This document shows positions 11,894-24,111 of a stretch of DNA of 64,000 nucleotides, piece by piece. The position numbers and the translations under genes are program-made. Source of the DNA: Begonia masoniana (Eukaryota; Streptophyta; Magnoliopsida; Cucurbitales; Begoniaceae). The stretch lies in assembly GCA_022432975.1 (NCBI GenBank), contig CM039504.1, positions 1,523,459-1,587,458 of the forward strand, written 5' to 3'. The notes under the pieces are model-generated. The model had not been told where the DNA came from, ran no database searches, and saw only the letters and a program-made list of their open reading frames with translations. How positions within the stretch are numbered: position 1 is the first letter of the stretch; each line of letters opens with the position of its first letter.

Positions 11894-12817
11894 ATGGTTG
11901 CTGGGTCTTTTTCTGCTCTCTTCCTCCTCCTCCTCCTCGCTGTTCTCAATCTCTACGTTTGCCGCTCTTTTGCTGATTACGGAGGGTGGGAGAGCGCTCA
12001 TGCCACATTCTATGGCGGTGGTGATGCATCCGGCACAATGGGTAAGTCTTAACTTAGAACATCAATAGAATTACTTGGATACTTGTGTGTTCAGATTATT
12101 CATATGTTGGTGTGGCAGGAGGTGCATGTGGGTATGGCAATTTATATGGCCAAGGATACGGGACTAATACAGCGGCACTGAGCACTGCTCTGTTCAACAA
12201 TGGCTTGAGCTGCGGAGCCTGTTACGAAATAACCTGCCGAGATGACCCACAATATTGCACTGGGGGTACCATCACCGTCACAGCCACAAATTTCTGCCCT
12301 CCAAACAGTGCACTGGCTAATGATAATGGTGGCTGGTGTAATCCTCCGCTTCAGCACTTCGACTTGTCCGAGCCGGTTTTCTTGCAAATCGCTCAATATC
12401 GGGCCGGCATTGTTCCAGTCTCCTTTAGAAGGTAAAAATGATGGAATGTCTCTCTGAAATATACTCTTAAATGGAGAAACTCTTTTCACTAAGTCTAGTT
12501 TTGCTCAAAACAGAGTCCCCTGTACGAAGAAAGGAGGAATAAGGTTCACTGTGAACGGCCACTCTTACTTCAACCTGGTGTTGATCACAAACGTAGGAGG
12601 AGCAGGAGATGTTCATTCTGTATCAATCAAAGGCTCGAAAACTGGCTGGCAGAGCATGTCGAGAAACTGGGGTCAGAATTGGCAGAGCAACTCCAACCTC
12701 AACGGCCAGACTCTGTCCTTTCAAGTGACAACAAGCGACGGCCGGACTCTCACCAGCTACGACGTCTCGCCGGCTAACTGGCAATTCGGGCAAACATTTG
12801 AGGGAAGCCAATTTTAG
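11894..12817 (+). CDS. Alpha-expansin (EXPA8-like)
   Basis: Three exons (11894-12041, 12119-12431, 12514-12817) encode 254 aa. Residues 1-27 are a hydrophobic signal peptide ([14 protein letters not shown]), and the mature start is [20 protein letters not shown]. The GH45-like double-psi barrel contains the conserved Cys set ([43 protein letters not shown], with the HFD motif). The C-terminal CBM63-type domain carries the aligned surface Trp residues ([17 protein letters not shown]) and ends in TFEGSQF. Expansins loosen cellulose-xyloglucan contacts in acid-grown walls without hydrolysis. The protein is secreted to the apoplast. Intron positions match the classic EXPA pattern. By recollection the Arabidopsis neighbour of bZIP18 (At2g40620) is EXPA8 (At2g40610), supporting orthology. 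Confidence 0.96.
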
Positions 12818-13488
12818 ATTCTTAAAGATTGGACCAGAAAACAATTGCCCATTGCTGTGGTGGCTGGATTGGCCCCCCGCTTGATCTTCACGCGAGATCT
12901 TTGTTCATATGAATGAATGTAATGATGATTGTGAGTATTAAGCAAGTTTAGGGGAAGAACTATTCCCGTCTTTGGATTCGAAAACAGTTGTTGAAATGAA
13001 ATCCAAAACCCAGTTGCCAATTTCTTTTTCACTTCTGGTCTGTCGCTGTTGTAGTAACAAGCTAGTTAATCTTACGTGAACTGAAACATTATGATTAACA
13101 TTTACTACAAAGTTTTAAGAAACATACCAAGATTTTATTAGTAATATCATATTTATACAAGTTAAAACATTTAATGTAAACAGAATTTACAAACAAAAAA
13201 CATATGAAAATTGGAACTTTAATTAATATAATAAGATCATGATACGGTAGATGTTATCATGTTAACGTGTGCATTCACACAACAATAGTCTCAAGATCAT
13301 TCCCATATGAGTCGGGTTGGACGGGTCAGTAGTTTCCGAGACCGAGTCGAGTTGAATCACTGCATTAACGAGCCGAGCTTTCCCACACACAGTACGGAGA
13401 AAATAAAGGCTTCCTAGGGGCTCGTGGACGGTGGTGAGTGGGGCTTGGATTAAGCAAGCAGTTCCTACCATTTTTATTTTTCTCTCTG
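12818..13488. other. Intergenic region, AT-rich, expansin 3' UTR to macro-domain leader
   Basis: Nothing gene-like. The 13,080-13,260 stretch is strongly AT-rich. The macro-domain gene's 5' leader would start near 13,400. Confidence 0.5.
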
Positions 13489-15868
13489 ATGATCAGTGCA
13501 GCGTTGTTTAATTCGAGAGGAGCGCGACTAGGTGCCCAGTTCCTTGGAGCTTCAAAAACCCTTACTTTTTGCCCAAGTTCTTATCTTGCACGACCAAAGG
13601 TACGATCTTGGGCATCTAAGATGTCTGGTGGAGGAGAAAACGATGGAGTTGTTCGCTTCCCGGTGTCTTCTCTGACCTCTCTCGTTATTCAAAAAGGCGA
13701 CATCACTCGGTGGTTCGTCGACGGAAAATCCGACGCAATAGTTTGTTCTTCTTACTGTCTTTCTCTCCTGTTTCTCTAAGCTTTGTTTTCATGTACTTGT
13801 ATGATTATTCGGCCATCTTTCCAAATTCTAACAATTTTAATCTAGTAATGACGGTTCTACATTACTGAACTTTGATTCCTTTAGTTTTACTGGCGAATGT
13901 TTGGCAAAGAGAGGAGCACATCGAATACATAATCTCAAAAAGCGAACTGCTCTCATTTCGTCAACCAAATGACTATATCACACATTTGATTAATTGTTAA
14001 GGCTGTATTGTTATTGTGGATTTTGATGTTGATTAATTTTCTTGTGTAGGTAAATCCAGCAAATGAGCAAATGCTTGGAGGCGGTGGCGCAGACGGAGGT
14101 ACGATGAATTAATTTTTCTTTTCTAATTGTTTGACAGGCTTTGCATATTTTAGTGGGTGCCAACTTAAAGCTTAATTCCAGACTTTGTGTTGAATGTAGC
14201 TTTTCCTTGGCGACAACCTAGTTTATACGTTATGGAAGTTCTTGATGTTAGCTGGTTTCTCTCTCCCTCTCTGTCTCTCGTTTGGTTAAAAGAAGGCATT
14301 GCGAATTTTATTTATTTGTTCATTTTTGTAGCCATACATAGCGCTGCTGGTCCTGATCTTGTACAAGCATGCTATGCTGTCCCAGAAGTTTGGCCTGGTA
14401 TCCGCTGCCCTACAGGAGAAGCAAGAATTACCTTGTAAATCACTTCCCACTTTGAGTAATTTCCGAGTATTTTACCCTCTTGAGTACTTTCTGAGATGGT
14501 CTGGTTTAAATATGCAGAGGTTTTAGGTTGCCTGCGGCTCATGTAATTCACACCTGTCGGACCCATATACTCTATTGATAAGAATCCTCCGGCCTCTCTG
14601 AGAAATGCATACAGGTTCTTCTAGTACATCTTGAGATATTTTCTTCAGCATTCCCCATTTCTTAGTTACTAACTTACTATGAAAATTGAATTCAGAAACT
14701 CCCTTGATGTCGCGAAGAAGAACGGCATTCAGTATGTCGCTTTTACTGCCATATCTTGCGGCGTATATGGGTGAGTTTTCGTGAAGGAGTTATTTTCTTG
14801 TTTTTCCTACCACTAATATGTAGGAACATAGACTTTTTTATAAGGTAGAATGTCTATTGCTTGATTATGAACCATATCAATGAAGCCAGGCCCAAACCAA
14901 AGGTTTGATCAAGTCTTTAGGGTGGATGGGTATCTTGTTGTCTTGCATTTTCTTTTTGCAAATGGCACTATCTGTTCCAATCTCCTAGTCTACTTCTTGT
15001 CTTGTTTGAGACTTCCCTCCTTGGTTGAAGAACGATTGAATCAATTGATGAGGAATTTCTTGTTGTTTGGATGATGGAAAAATCTACACTTGGTTAAATG
15101 GGAGGATGCGTGTAAGCTGAGATCTTCACAGGGGTGAGACCAAAGATTTTAATTGTTTTGAGAAAACCTGCTTGGAAAGTTTTGAAGTATTCAAGGAAAC
15201 AAGTGAGGCTTTGGAAGAGGGTGGTGGAAGCCAAGATCAATGGTGAGAATCCTCGTTGGTATTCCAAGTCGATGCGATGCAGTTCCTTCTCTAGTATATT
15301 GCACAATATTCAGAAGGTCGGGATTATTCGGGTAATATGCTCGATAGACATTCCTCTCTCGACTAGGGGTCATCAATGCAACACTGAGGAGTGGTTCTGA
15401 AGATTCTATCTGAATGGGTTCCAATCAAATAAAAAAGGAGGTTCTCAGATAAATCATAGTTTGTGAGGGAGAGTAGATTGTGATGTGGAGGGCACTTTGC
15501 TTGATATAAGGTTGTTTGAACTATCTTCCTAACTCATGTTTTTTCCACTCTTTCTTCAGATATCCTCATGATAAAGCTGCTACAATTGCAATATCTGCTG
15601 TCAGAGAATTTGCTAATGAGTTCAAAGAGGTAAAACTTAGAACCTAATTCAAATCCAGTAAGTATCGTTGTTATAGAAGGCGTGTTTTTTGGTGTACGAT
15701 CTCAAACCTCGATGAACATTTTATCACGCCAACGACGCGAGGATGAGACCAACTTTTTTAAGAAATTACTGATGTTGGTACATGCAATGCTTGCAGGTAC
15801 ACTTTGTTCTGTTTTCCTCTGATATTTACAATGTTTGGTTGAACAAGGCTGCTGAATTGCTGAACTAG
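13489..15868 (+). CDS. Macro-domain (ADP-ribose/Appr-1''-p binding) protein, with a frameshift
   Basis: Exons: 13489-13740, 14050-14098, 14332-14434, 14518-14614, 14696-14770, 15560-15629, 15797-15868. The N-terminus (MISAALFNSRGARLG...) looks like an organellar presequence, and an alternative start MSGGGEND is at 13621. Macro-domain hallmarks are IQKGDITRW, DAIVNPANEQMLGGGGADGAIHSAAG (ADP-ribose-binding Asn/Gly loop), GEARIT, HVIHT, AFTAISCGVYGYP and VHFVLFSSDIYNVW. Exon 4 has one surplus base at about 14555 (CACACC-T-GTCGG), which sends the reading to TGA at 14576. With that base ignored the gene is continuous at 238 aa. Family members bind or hydrolyse ADP-ribose derivatives. Intron 5 contains a LINE remnant. 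The Arabidopsis counterpart, as I recall, is At2g40600, again next to EXPA8. Confidence 0.88.
14990..15420 (+). mobile_element. LINE (non-LTR retrotransposon) reverse-transcriptase fragment in an intron
   Basis: Inside intron 5 of the macro-domain gene, broken frames read LVEERLNQLMRNFLLFG, then LVKWEDACKLR, then RLWKRVVEAKINGENPRWYS. This is the order found just after the RT domain, at the zf-RVT region, of plant L1-type elements. Frames are interrupted by stops, and no 5' ORF or poly-A tail was identified. It is a short decayed piece. Confidence 0.65.
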
Positions 15869-16394
15869 TAGACGGAATGCTTGATGATTAAGCACCTTTT
15901 TTTTTGGAACGCACTTGCGATCGAGAGTTTACTCGAACAATGTCCGTCTTTTTTAACCAATATGAAGTTTCTCGACATATCTTTGAACGGAGTCGAGAAA
16001 TTATACTTGATATTACTCGAAAAGTGTGTTTATCGATGATGTTTGGCCTGAATCATGAGCCCCACCAAATAACAATTAATAAGACATCAGCAAGCAAATA
16101 GATAATGTTGTGTTATTAAGAGAAGAGTCACTTTTACAAAAATCTAGAGAGAATGATCATTTGTAAAAATGACCTTTAAAGAAAAGTGAAAGAAATATGA
16201 TTCTTTTGAAAACCGAATGTCGGAATTGCCCTTCTGCTTACCAACTGGTTCTGAGAAGTAGGGATTGCTTGGAGTTTCGATTAACTTGCTGCCGTCGAGA
16301 TTAAGTCGGAATTTCACTCCTCTCTCGCCATCCTCATCTTCGTAATTGGTCATCTCCCGCCGGATTCCGGTGAAGGGAATTCTTGTCCTTCTCC
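15869..16394. other. Intergenic region macro-domain gene to MnSOD
   Basis: Holds the 3' UTR of the macro-domain gene and the MnSOD promoter. Nothing else recognisable. Confidence 0.5.
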
Positions 16395-18227
16395 ATGGCT
16401 CTGTGTTCTGCTTTTGCTAGAAGGGCTCTGAGCTTTGAGTCTGTAGGGCTACGCCTCTCCCATTTTCGTGGATTGCAGACCGTTTCACTCCCCGATCTTC
16501 CCTACGACTATGGCGCGTTGGAGCCTGCAATTAGCGGCGAGATAATGCGCCTCCACCATCAGAAGCATCACCAGACCTACATCACCAACTATAACAAAGC
16601 CCTCGAGCAACTCCATGATGCCATTGCCAAAGCTGACACTGCTGCCGTCGTTAAACTGCAGAGTGCTATAAAGTTCAACGGCGGAGGTGTCGTATTTCGT
16701 ATCCCGTTTCTTTCTCTTTCCCTCCATCGATTCTTCTTCCTAGTTTTATGTTTGTTTAAATGCAGCAGAGCTTTTCTATCATCAGATTGCGACTTTCTCT
16801 TGTAATTAATATCAATAGAACCATCGTTCCCTTGGATTGCCAAGAGGTTTCAATGTCTGTTCAATTATAATTTTGCAGACCTTTTAAGAATTTAGAGGAA
16901 AATTGTGGTGTGTAAAACGAGTTTTCGAAGGTTTATTGAGAAGAATATCTATTTGTGGATATTGTAAAGAACTTTTCCCTGCATACTTTTCTTACTTAAG
17001 TCATTGTTCTTTAAACTTGCTGTCGTCGTTGCCCGTTTAGAAGTTATCTTTACTTTTAGAGTTTACTAAAATTTCAATAGTACATCTCATGTTGGTAGTT
17101 ACCGGTTTTCCTCTGTCATGTGTAACTATCTGATGCAAAATAAAATTTTTACTTTGCATGCAGGCCATGTCAATCACTCTATTTTCTGGAAAAATCTCAC
17201 CCCGGTAAATGTATGTATGTTTACTTACCTATATGATATATGCTGTGTTTTAGTGGTCCGTTTTGCTGTAATAAGATGTAATTTTTGGCAGGAAGGAGGC
17301 GGTGAACCTCCGAAGGTCTCCCTTTTGAATGCTATAGACACACATTATGGATCTCTGAAAGGTTTGGAGCAAAAGATAAATACAGAGGGTGCAGGTTTGC
17401 AAGGTTCTGGATGGGTGGTAAGCCTTTCACTCATTAACTATCGTACAATTTTTATCAATAAATCTATTTTTTTTGTTTGTTTATTTTACACTACTATCTT
17501 TCCAGTGGCTAGGTCTCGACAAGGAGTTGAAGAAGCTTGTTGTAGAAACAACTGCAAATCAGGTATACATGTAAATAATATAAAAATCTGGGTTTCCTTG
17601 GTTCCAAAATAGATACTTAATTGTACAAGATTAAATTGGGTATCGATCAGTTCTTCATAGCATAAAGGATTCCATATTCTGCTTTTGACTAATGATTGCT
17701 CATATTGTTATTCACTCCCCTAACATGGGGAAAGAATATTAGACATTCTTTACTCATCTAAAAAGTCAAGGGGAAGAAGATGAGAGAAAAGATGGAAAGA
17801 AGAGGATAACGCAGCCAGATATGGTTAATGTGCTTGTATAAATGTGTATAAAAAAAAATTAAGTTATGATCTGTATAAATGTGTTGTGCAGGATCCACTC
17901 GTAACTAAAGGGCCAAATCTAGTGCCTTTGCTTGGTATAGATGTTTGGGAGCACGCTTACTACTTACAGGTGCTTTACTTTCTACCAGTTTGTCCAAATT
18001 TGAGTTTTGGTTGTCAACACCTTACTTTTCATAAAGCAGGACTGGATTTTACTTATTATAAAAAATACTTCACGCCTATGAACTCGTAATCTGCATTCTA
18101 ACTTGTGGCTTTTTCTTCCTGAACATTGTTGCAGTACAAAAATGTGAGACCAGATTATCTGAAGAACATTTGGAAGGTTGTTAATTGGCAATATGTCAGC
18201 GAGGTGTATGAGAAAGAATGCTCCTGA
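16395..18227 (+). CDS. MSD1: Mitochondrial manganese superoxide dismutase
   Basis: Six coding exons (16395-16686, 17164-17204, 17292-17417, 17506-17562, 17892-17969, 18135-18227) give 228 aa. Residues 1-24 form an Arg/Ser-rich mitochondrial presequence ([20 protein letters not shown]), and the mature enzyme starts near [18 protein letters not shown]. Metal ligands and signatures are His in [13 protein letters not shown], His in [12 protein letters not shown], and Asp and His in [17 protein letters not shown]...LQGSGWVWLGLD is the expected Mn-type core. It converts superoxide to H2O2 and O2 in the matrix. Length and the C-terminal VYEKEC-like ending are typical. Frame is intact throughout. The start at 16395 is preferred, with no upstream in-frame ATG. 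Confidence 0.97.
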
Positions 18228-19143
18228 ATTTGATGAAGACGGTCTGAGAGGGACATCGTTTCCAGACTCGGAATTGAATAAATTAATTACTTTGGGAGAA
18301 CTCTTTTCTGTTGAGGTGTTAATGACAGATTGAACACGCGTATGGATGTGAATAATTATGAGCAGATGCTACCTTCATTTTGAACAGATAAGTGTTTTTA
18401 CTCATAAGCTAAATATTACTGAAACTGAAAAATGCAAAAAAGTGCATAAAATAATAGAAGTGAAAACTCAATTACAAGCTCTAATTATGAGACTCCAGTG
18501 CTTACGAAAATATTGGGTATGAAAGAGTATGAAACACAGGATTGAAACTCTTCCCAAACCTTGCATCTGACAACTTCCTGGGCTTAGCTTTATAACGATA
18601 GTCTGTACTTTGATTTCATCCCTTTTTCAAATGAAGGTTGAGATAAGCTATACGACCCGACTGCAAGAGCCGAATCTTCTGAGTTACATATCTCAAGGTA
18701 TGAAAGAGTTGGATGTTTCTTCTTGACACAATTGGGGTATCTTGGACTTAGATCATCATATTTACGGTCTAACTATCTGGGACTGGAAGCGAATCATCCT
18801 TCCCAAACGGCTTCTTAAACATTGGAAACGCTGTTAAGAATAAAAATCAGCAGTGGCATTTAAGAAGCTTCATACAAGAAAAGGATGGCCCACGCTTATA
18901 TGCCTGTTTTATTTCACCGATACTGTAGATTGATCACGTTTAATACATACATTGTGACCCAAGTTCTTCAATGACATTTGTACATAATAGTGGAGAATAA
19001 CCATGATGTGAAACACACTTCAATTCCAAATTGGGAAGGATGGCAAAAAGTGTCACAGCCTGCTACTACATGAATGGTGGAAATCTATGAGCTTTGACAC
19101 CAGCCCTCTCCCCCTTCTAGTCCGTCCAAACACAAAGATCGAA
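18228..19143. other. Convergent intergenic region MnSOD / alpha-galactosidase
   Basis: The 3' UTRs of two convergent genes meet here. Nothing gene-like otherwise. Confidence 0.5.
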
Positions 19144-22100
19144 CTAGATTTCAGCACGGGACACCATTTGGGGCGTGAAGATGTACATTTTACAGTCGTG
19201 CGAGTCAACCTGCGATCCAAATGATCCCATTGCATTTGCCGCAACTTCTTTGTGCTGCAAGCAGTTGACTTACGGTGTTACCCCAGAACAACATAGATTG
19301 TTTCGATAGTTTTATTCAAAGGCTTGAAACACCTTATTTGCAGACTATGTATTACCTGCCACAAATCTCTGACTGAAACGTTGGTGCTGGATTCAAGTCC
19401 AAGCGATTCCCAATTGGCAGTTATGGTCGTAGCTTTTGAGCAACGATTCCAAAGCACAACAGCCAAACGCATTCTACACAGAGGACCAGCCCAGACCTGA
19501 AGAAACAATAACATTTGGAAAAACAAATCTTCAATGTTATTCACCTAGAGCTTTGGATGTAATAACTTTTTATCTCACTCATGGTATTTTTCGGAACCGT
19601 GTTTCGCGGGACCTGTGGTTTTTCTATCTCCGTTTGTAAGTTATTTTGATCGTTTTATTTCAATGGAGTTGTTTAATGCTCAATTAGGGGCATAGTATGA
19701 GACCTGAAGGCAATCCTCTGTTCCTGAAACTTGAACTTTTCTTCCCTGAACACCAAGTGAATCTGAAAAAATTAATTCTTGCACAGTTTAGCAATACCAA
19801 AATCAGAGAGCATGCACTGTGTAAACGTACTAACAGACATTTTAGGCAGCTCAAACCAAAGATGGAATATTTACCTTGGTTAACTGCAATTACCTCCTCG
19901 TTGCTTAGAATTTCATAAGTTTCGGAAGTCATGTTTCTTACATCGCAACCAATTAAAAGAGGCGCCTGCACATATAAGTTTGCATTCTCTGAGTCTGTAA
20001 AGGCTTCAAAGAAACTTCATAACGTGGCGTATAACACGTGGAAGATGCAGTCTATAGTGCATGGCTTGTAACACTCGTCGAGTCTCAACTGGACTCGAAC
20101 ACAAATAAAAGAGATTAAAAAAAGTATAACCTTCATCAAAGCCCAAATGCTAAAATGAGCCCTGTATTCTTGATAAGTCATCCCACCATTACCAACTTCC
20201 AACATATCTGGATCTGTTGGAACAAAATGAAAAGAAGAAGAATATATCTAGGGAAGAAATAGTAGCATGTCATTCATACAAAGATTCAGATTTCTACCAT
20301 TCCATCCACCAGGTCCAGCGTAGGCTGCCCACTTATTATTGATGTCAGCAATAGCCGTCATACTTGAGCACAAAAAACAAAAAATCAATAAGTAGTTAGT
20401 TGATTCTCAGGACCCTGGTCATGTGTTTAATCTCAGAAAGTACGCCAGCTTTACAACTTAGACAACAGATTAAGTGTAAGATCATGCAGTCAATAAGCAT
20501 CAATAGATTATATTCTTCCAATCTATAATGCAGATCGAACCAATAGCCGTTCAAATTTAGGTGTCATCTTCTGAAAAAACTAGTTTTCATTCCTATGACA
20601 TTGAAGTCTAAAGTTTCAGAATTTTGACCTTGCCCATGTGTCATTTATATCATCCGTTGTGCGCCAGCTGTTCCCAACTTTGCCTGCCCACAGTGCAGGG
20701 TCGTCAACACCCCTGTCGATGAGCAATGCAGCAACCTTCAGTATGACTAAGTTTTCGAAAGAAAATTATTCTTTAATCCAGTGTCCAACCAAGAAACAAA
20801 GTTACCATTCACAAATTGAATAGAATATTGAGTGTCCAGTTGCATTCAAAGCATCACGCATTGGAGGATATCTGGAAATAACCGAACAGGATCAAGTTGG
20901 ATACTACAATTCTAACAATGATTAGATCAAAATGAAGTAAAAACCTTTCTTGTGGCTTTATTCCCAGATTGAAACAGTTGTCATACTTGAGATAATCAAT
21001 GTCCTGTTTCAAGCAACATATAAATTAAGTCATAAAATAACCAGAATTCATAGTTACAAATCTCAGAAAAATACTATCCTATGATTTGCTACTTCCGAAT
21101 ATGAGATAGAATTCACTAACCCAAGAAGCAAACAGCTCCGCATCATTTTTTTCATGAAAAAGAGACCCAGGTCGCACTTGGCAAGTAAATATCCTATCAA
21201 ATGCAGTTGAAACAATCAGAATGGAAGGTGAGGCACATAGAATCAACAATGTGTAAATATAAGGTTCGCGAGCACATGAGATGTTGATGTTTTAAATTCC
21301 AAAACTCTTAATGCTTAGTTGGCAGAGTGTCCTACCCAGCATCAGAATATATACCAAGCTTCAGCCCTTTTCCATGTACATAATCAGCTAGAGCTTTAAT
21401 TCCAGAAGGGAAAGTTTTGGATTCGGAAACCATTTCACCCTACACAAATAACAATGCATTAACGAGTATTTCAGAATATATGGTTATTTTTCAAGACACC
21501 TTCCCTTAGTTTTTGGAGAAAAGAATGTTCGTGAGTGTGAGACGAGTTGTAACGAAGGAAAACAGTCAATGCTATCGTTATAAGAATATACTAGAAACTT
21601 TTCTAATGTGAAACAAAATCATCCTCCACTAATAGGAAATACTTTGATTTTAGAACTTCTAACAGGGCGAAGATGGTTTCCGTCATGGATGCAAACTTTT
21701 TCAACTCGTGGTTCAAATTGTAAATTAAGTTTTTTGAGTAAGGAGTTCGCATAGAAGATGTGCTTTCACCGACCTTATCATCACGATACGGTGAAGACCA
21801 GCAATCATCTGCAAGGGACAAACATAGGCAAGTTTAAAACAGTATCGAGCTGTTAGAAAAAGAGAACAAAATCGTATCAACAATTACCTATATTAACGTA
21901 CACGTAACCCAAATCAGCCAAGCCAGTTGATACAAGTGCATCAGCTGTCAATAACAGATGCATAAGTACTTTGACTTATCTAGTTGATTAAGAATCAATG
22001 ATACTTAAAAAACTGTTTGCTAAAAGAAGAGTTCAGATTAAGTTATATTCAAATATCCCATCTTACATCGTCGGGCAATCCTATATGACATACAAGCATC

Positions 22101-22925
22101 AAATTTCAATTAGAATGCTGAATGAAGGAAGAAGACTACAAGAGAAACGAAACAGAAAATTGGGCACTGATTCCCAAGATTTTCAGCTACTAGCCAGAGC
22201 TTTTGGTTCTTAGTAAGATTGACATATCCATTTCACTTGAATTTTGAATGACGAGAAGACATACCAGTTTCCTTGATGACTGTTTCGTTGATGTTGCAGG
22301 CAAAAAAATTCCAGCTATTCCACCTGCAGTTACGTTGCTTGAAATTAGACTCTTTTTAAGATTGGAAAACATAACATTGAAGAAAGATGCAGAGCCCCGA
22401 GAAAAAAAAACCCAATTTTGCGGGGAAACACAATCATAAAATCACGTAGAAAAATCAAAACTCGCGAAGCTGACAAGCCTGATGGCTTTGGTTAAAAGCT
22501 CGAAAAACTATTCGAGAAGTTCAGTAGTCGAATCGTTCAAGGAAAATCAGCATATTCTCGACGAACCACTAAGGTGGGCAGGGCAGCTGTTCATACCAAT
22601 TGGGTTAAATTGCGATTTAGTTTTATTTGGAGAAAATACCACTATTGACATCCTCGTGAACTGAGTACTAGAGGGTACCCGTATACTCGATAATCTAGGG
22701 AGAGGGAGAGAGAACAGACCCCATCTGAGGCGTTTGAGCCATGCCGTTGTCGAGTTGTAAAAGTCCGTACTTGGATCTATCAAAAATGCGATTGAAAGTG
22801 GGTTTGAAGATGGGTTTCCCATCGTTACGAAAGAAGAGACCTCCTTCCCCAGGAACTAGCAACGAGACCGCAAACAGTGACAGAATCAACGGAAGAAGCT
22901 TTCCGATGATCTTTCGATTGGCCAT
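19144..22925 (-). CDS. Alpha-galactosidase, glycoside hydrolase family 27 (AGAL3-like)
   Basis: Fifteen exons in one continuous frame (430 aa): 22925-22720, 22323-22265, 21944-21888, 21808-21774, 21439-21336, 21193-21121, 21003-20945, 20871-20806, 20712-20629, 20362-20298, 20213-20131, 19965-19875, 19762-19704, 19496-19356, 19254-19144. A signal peptide occupies residues 1-28 ([17 protein letters not shown]). GH27 landmarks are [47 protein letters not shown] (catalytic nucleophile Asp), SWRTTDDI (acid/base Asp), [20 protein letters not shown] and [12 protein letters not shown]-terminal beta-domain follows. It hydrolyses terminal alpha-1,6-galactosides (raffinose-series sugars, galactomannan, galactolipids) in wall or vacuole. 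Lysosome/wall targeting is inferred from the signal peptide alone. Confidence 0.97.
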
Positions 22926-23856
22926 GGATGAATGATGCTCTGTGAATGGATGGAGCGTTGTCCCACCTGTCCTTGCGAAATGAGCACATCAAAATGACGT
23001 AAATAACGCTATCTACTTTGCAAGACAAAATGAAGATTGGCCAAACATTGGAATATTCAAGTGCTGATCCCATCATTTTACTCCACGCCTCCACAAAATA
23101 CTTCCGTGTCATATCTTTCAATTATGAATTACTTGTACGAGTATCGTTATCAAAAATAGTATCTTTAACTTTTCTAAATAAGCGTAGAACTGTTGGCCTA
23201 TCCGACGACTAAACCATGATGGACAAATGGCAGCAGGGCAAACAAAACCAGGCCTTTTCATTGTTAGTTTCTTTCTAGTTTTGCATCTAAATTATACCAA
23301 ACCACTTCCAGGCAGGGTGATTAATCCAGCCCGAAAAAAGGTGAAACTAAGTGGAAATACAGACCCATTTATCAACCCTTTTGACTGTGGAGCAGGATTG
23401 CTGGACGTCAATATAAAAAATTCAACTAACCACCAGTGGAAAGAAAAAGAAGTCTCACCAAACTGACATGGAAGGATTGAATCTTATTGGCCAAGTGCAT
23501 TGGAATTGGATCGTGCTTTCCGGTAAATGTCAACAAAGGAAACATTAAAAGAAAGAAAATAGTCATAAAGACGTTAACAAAAGAAGCTTTCATGAGTTGA
23601 AGTAGACAAAAAGAACATGGGTCACCTTTCACCGCACACCTTCAATTCCTAAGATAGAGATTTCTCCATGGCTTTACTCCTCAACACTGTTCTCTTTGTG
23701 CTTTGTTACATGATTACGTGCATTGTGGCCCTAATTCTTATCGACTAAACAATGATGACCAATAATGATTTTCCGATAAACTATTCACAGTAGAAATCAC
23801 TATATCTCTTTGAAATCTCGCCGTCTGTCGACGAGCAGTCTCGAGGGTCGGAAGAA
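22926..23856. other. Divergent intergenic region alpha-galactosidase / small peptide gene
   Basis: Two divergent promoters. A TATA-like CACTATATCTC is at 23798-23808, ~50 bp upstream of the small ORF's ATG. No coding signal was seen between them. Confidence 0.45.
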
Positions 23857-24111
23857 ATGGAAAGGAGAGAGTTGAAGATCATTCTTTTTCTATTGACTGT
23901 GGTGCTGTTCTTCCTTCTGCCCTTATTCCAGCAGAGGGAGGGAATCAACTTCAATTTTTCTTCTTGTGCTTCGGATTGCCAAATGGAGGAAACCGAGATG
24001 CAGAATCCTGCTGATATGCAAGAGGATCCGGGAAATGAAAGTATGTCTTACGAAGATTACGATCGATATAGGATGTATGGTGACGTTCCTAGCCCCGGCA
24101 TCGGTCATTGA
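23857..24111 (+). CDS. Small candidate secreted-peptide precursor (C-terminal SPGIGH)
   Basis: An 84-aa intronless ORF with a clean ATG. Residues 7-24 are a strongly hydrophobic signal sequence (IILFLLTVVLFFLLPLF). The middle is acidic (MEETEMQNPADMQEDPGN) and the end is YEDYDRYRMYGDVPSPGIGH-stop. This layout (signal peptide, variable acidic spacer, short C-terminal motif ending in GxGH) is what plant propeptides such as the CEP and PIP/PIP-like classes show. SPGIGH matches the CEP-type ending, but the upstream FRPT core of canonical CEPs is absent. If processed, the ligand would be the last ~10-15 residues, with Tyr (sulfation) and Pro (hydroxylation) available. A spurious ORF remains possible. 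Confidence 0.55.
   Translation: MERRELKIILFLLTVVLFFLLPLFQQREGINFNFSSCASDCQMEETEMQNPADMQEDPGNESMSYEDYDRYRMYGDVPSPGIGH

Noticed and set aside
14187..15400. Plus-strand ORFs in the macro-domain gene region as separate small genes
   Set aside because: They are exon 3 read into introns, and a LINE relic inside intron 5.
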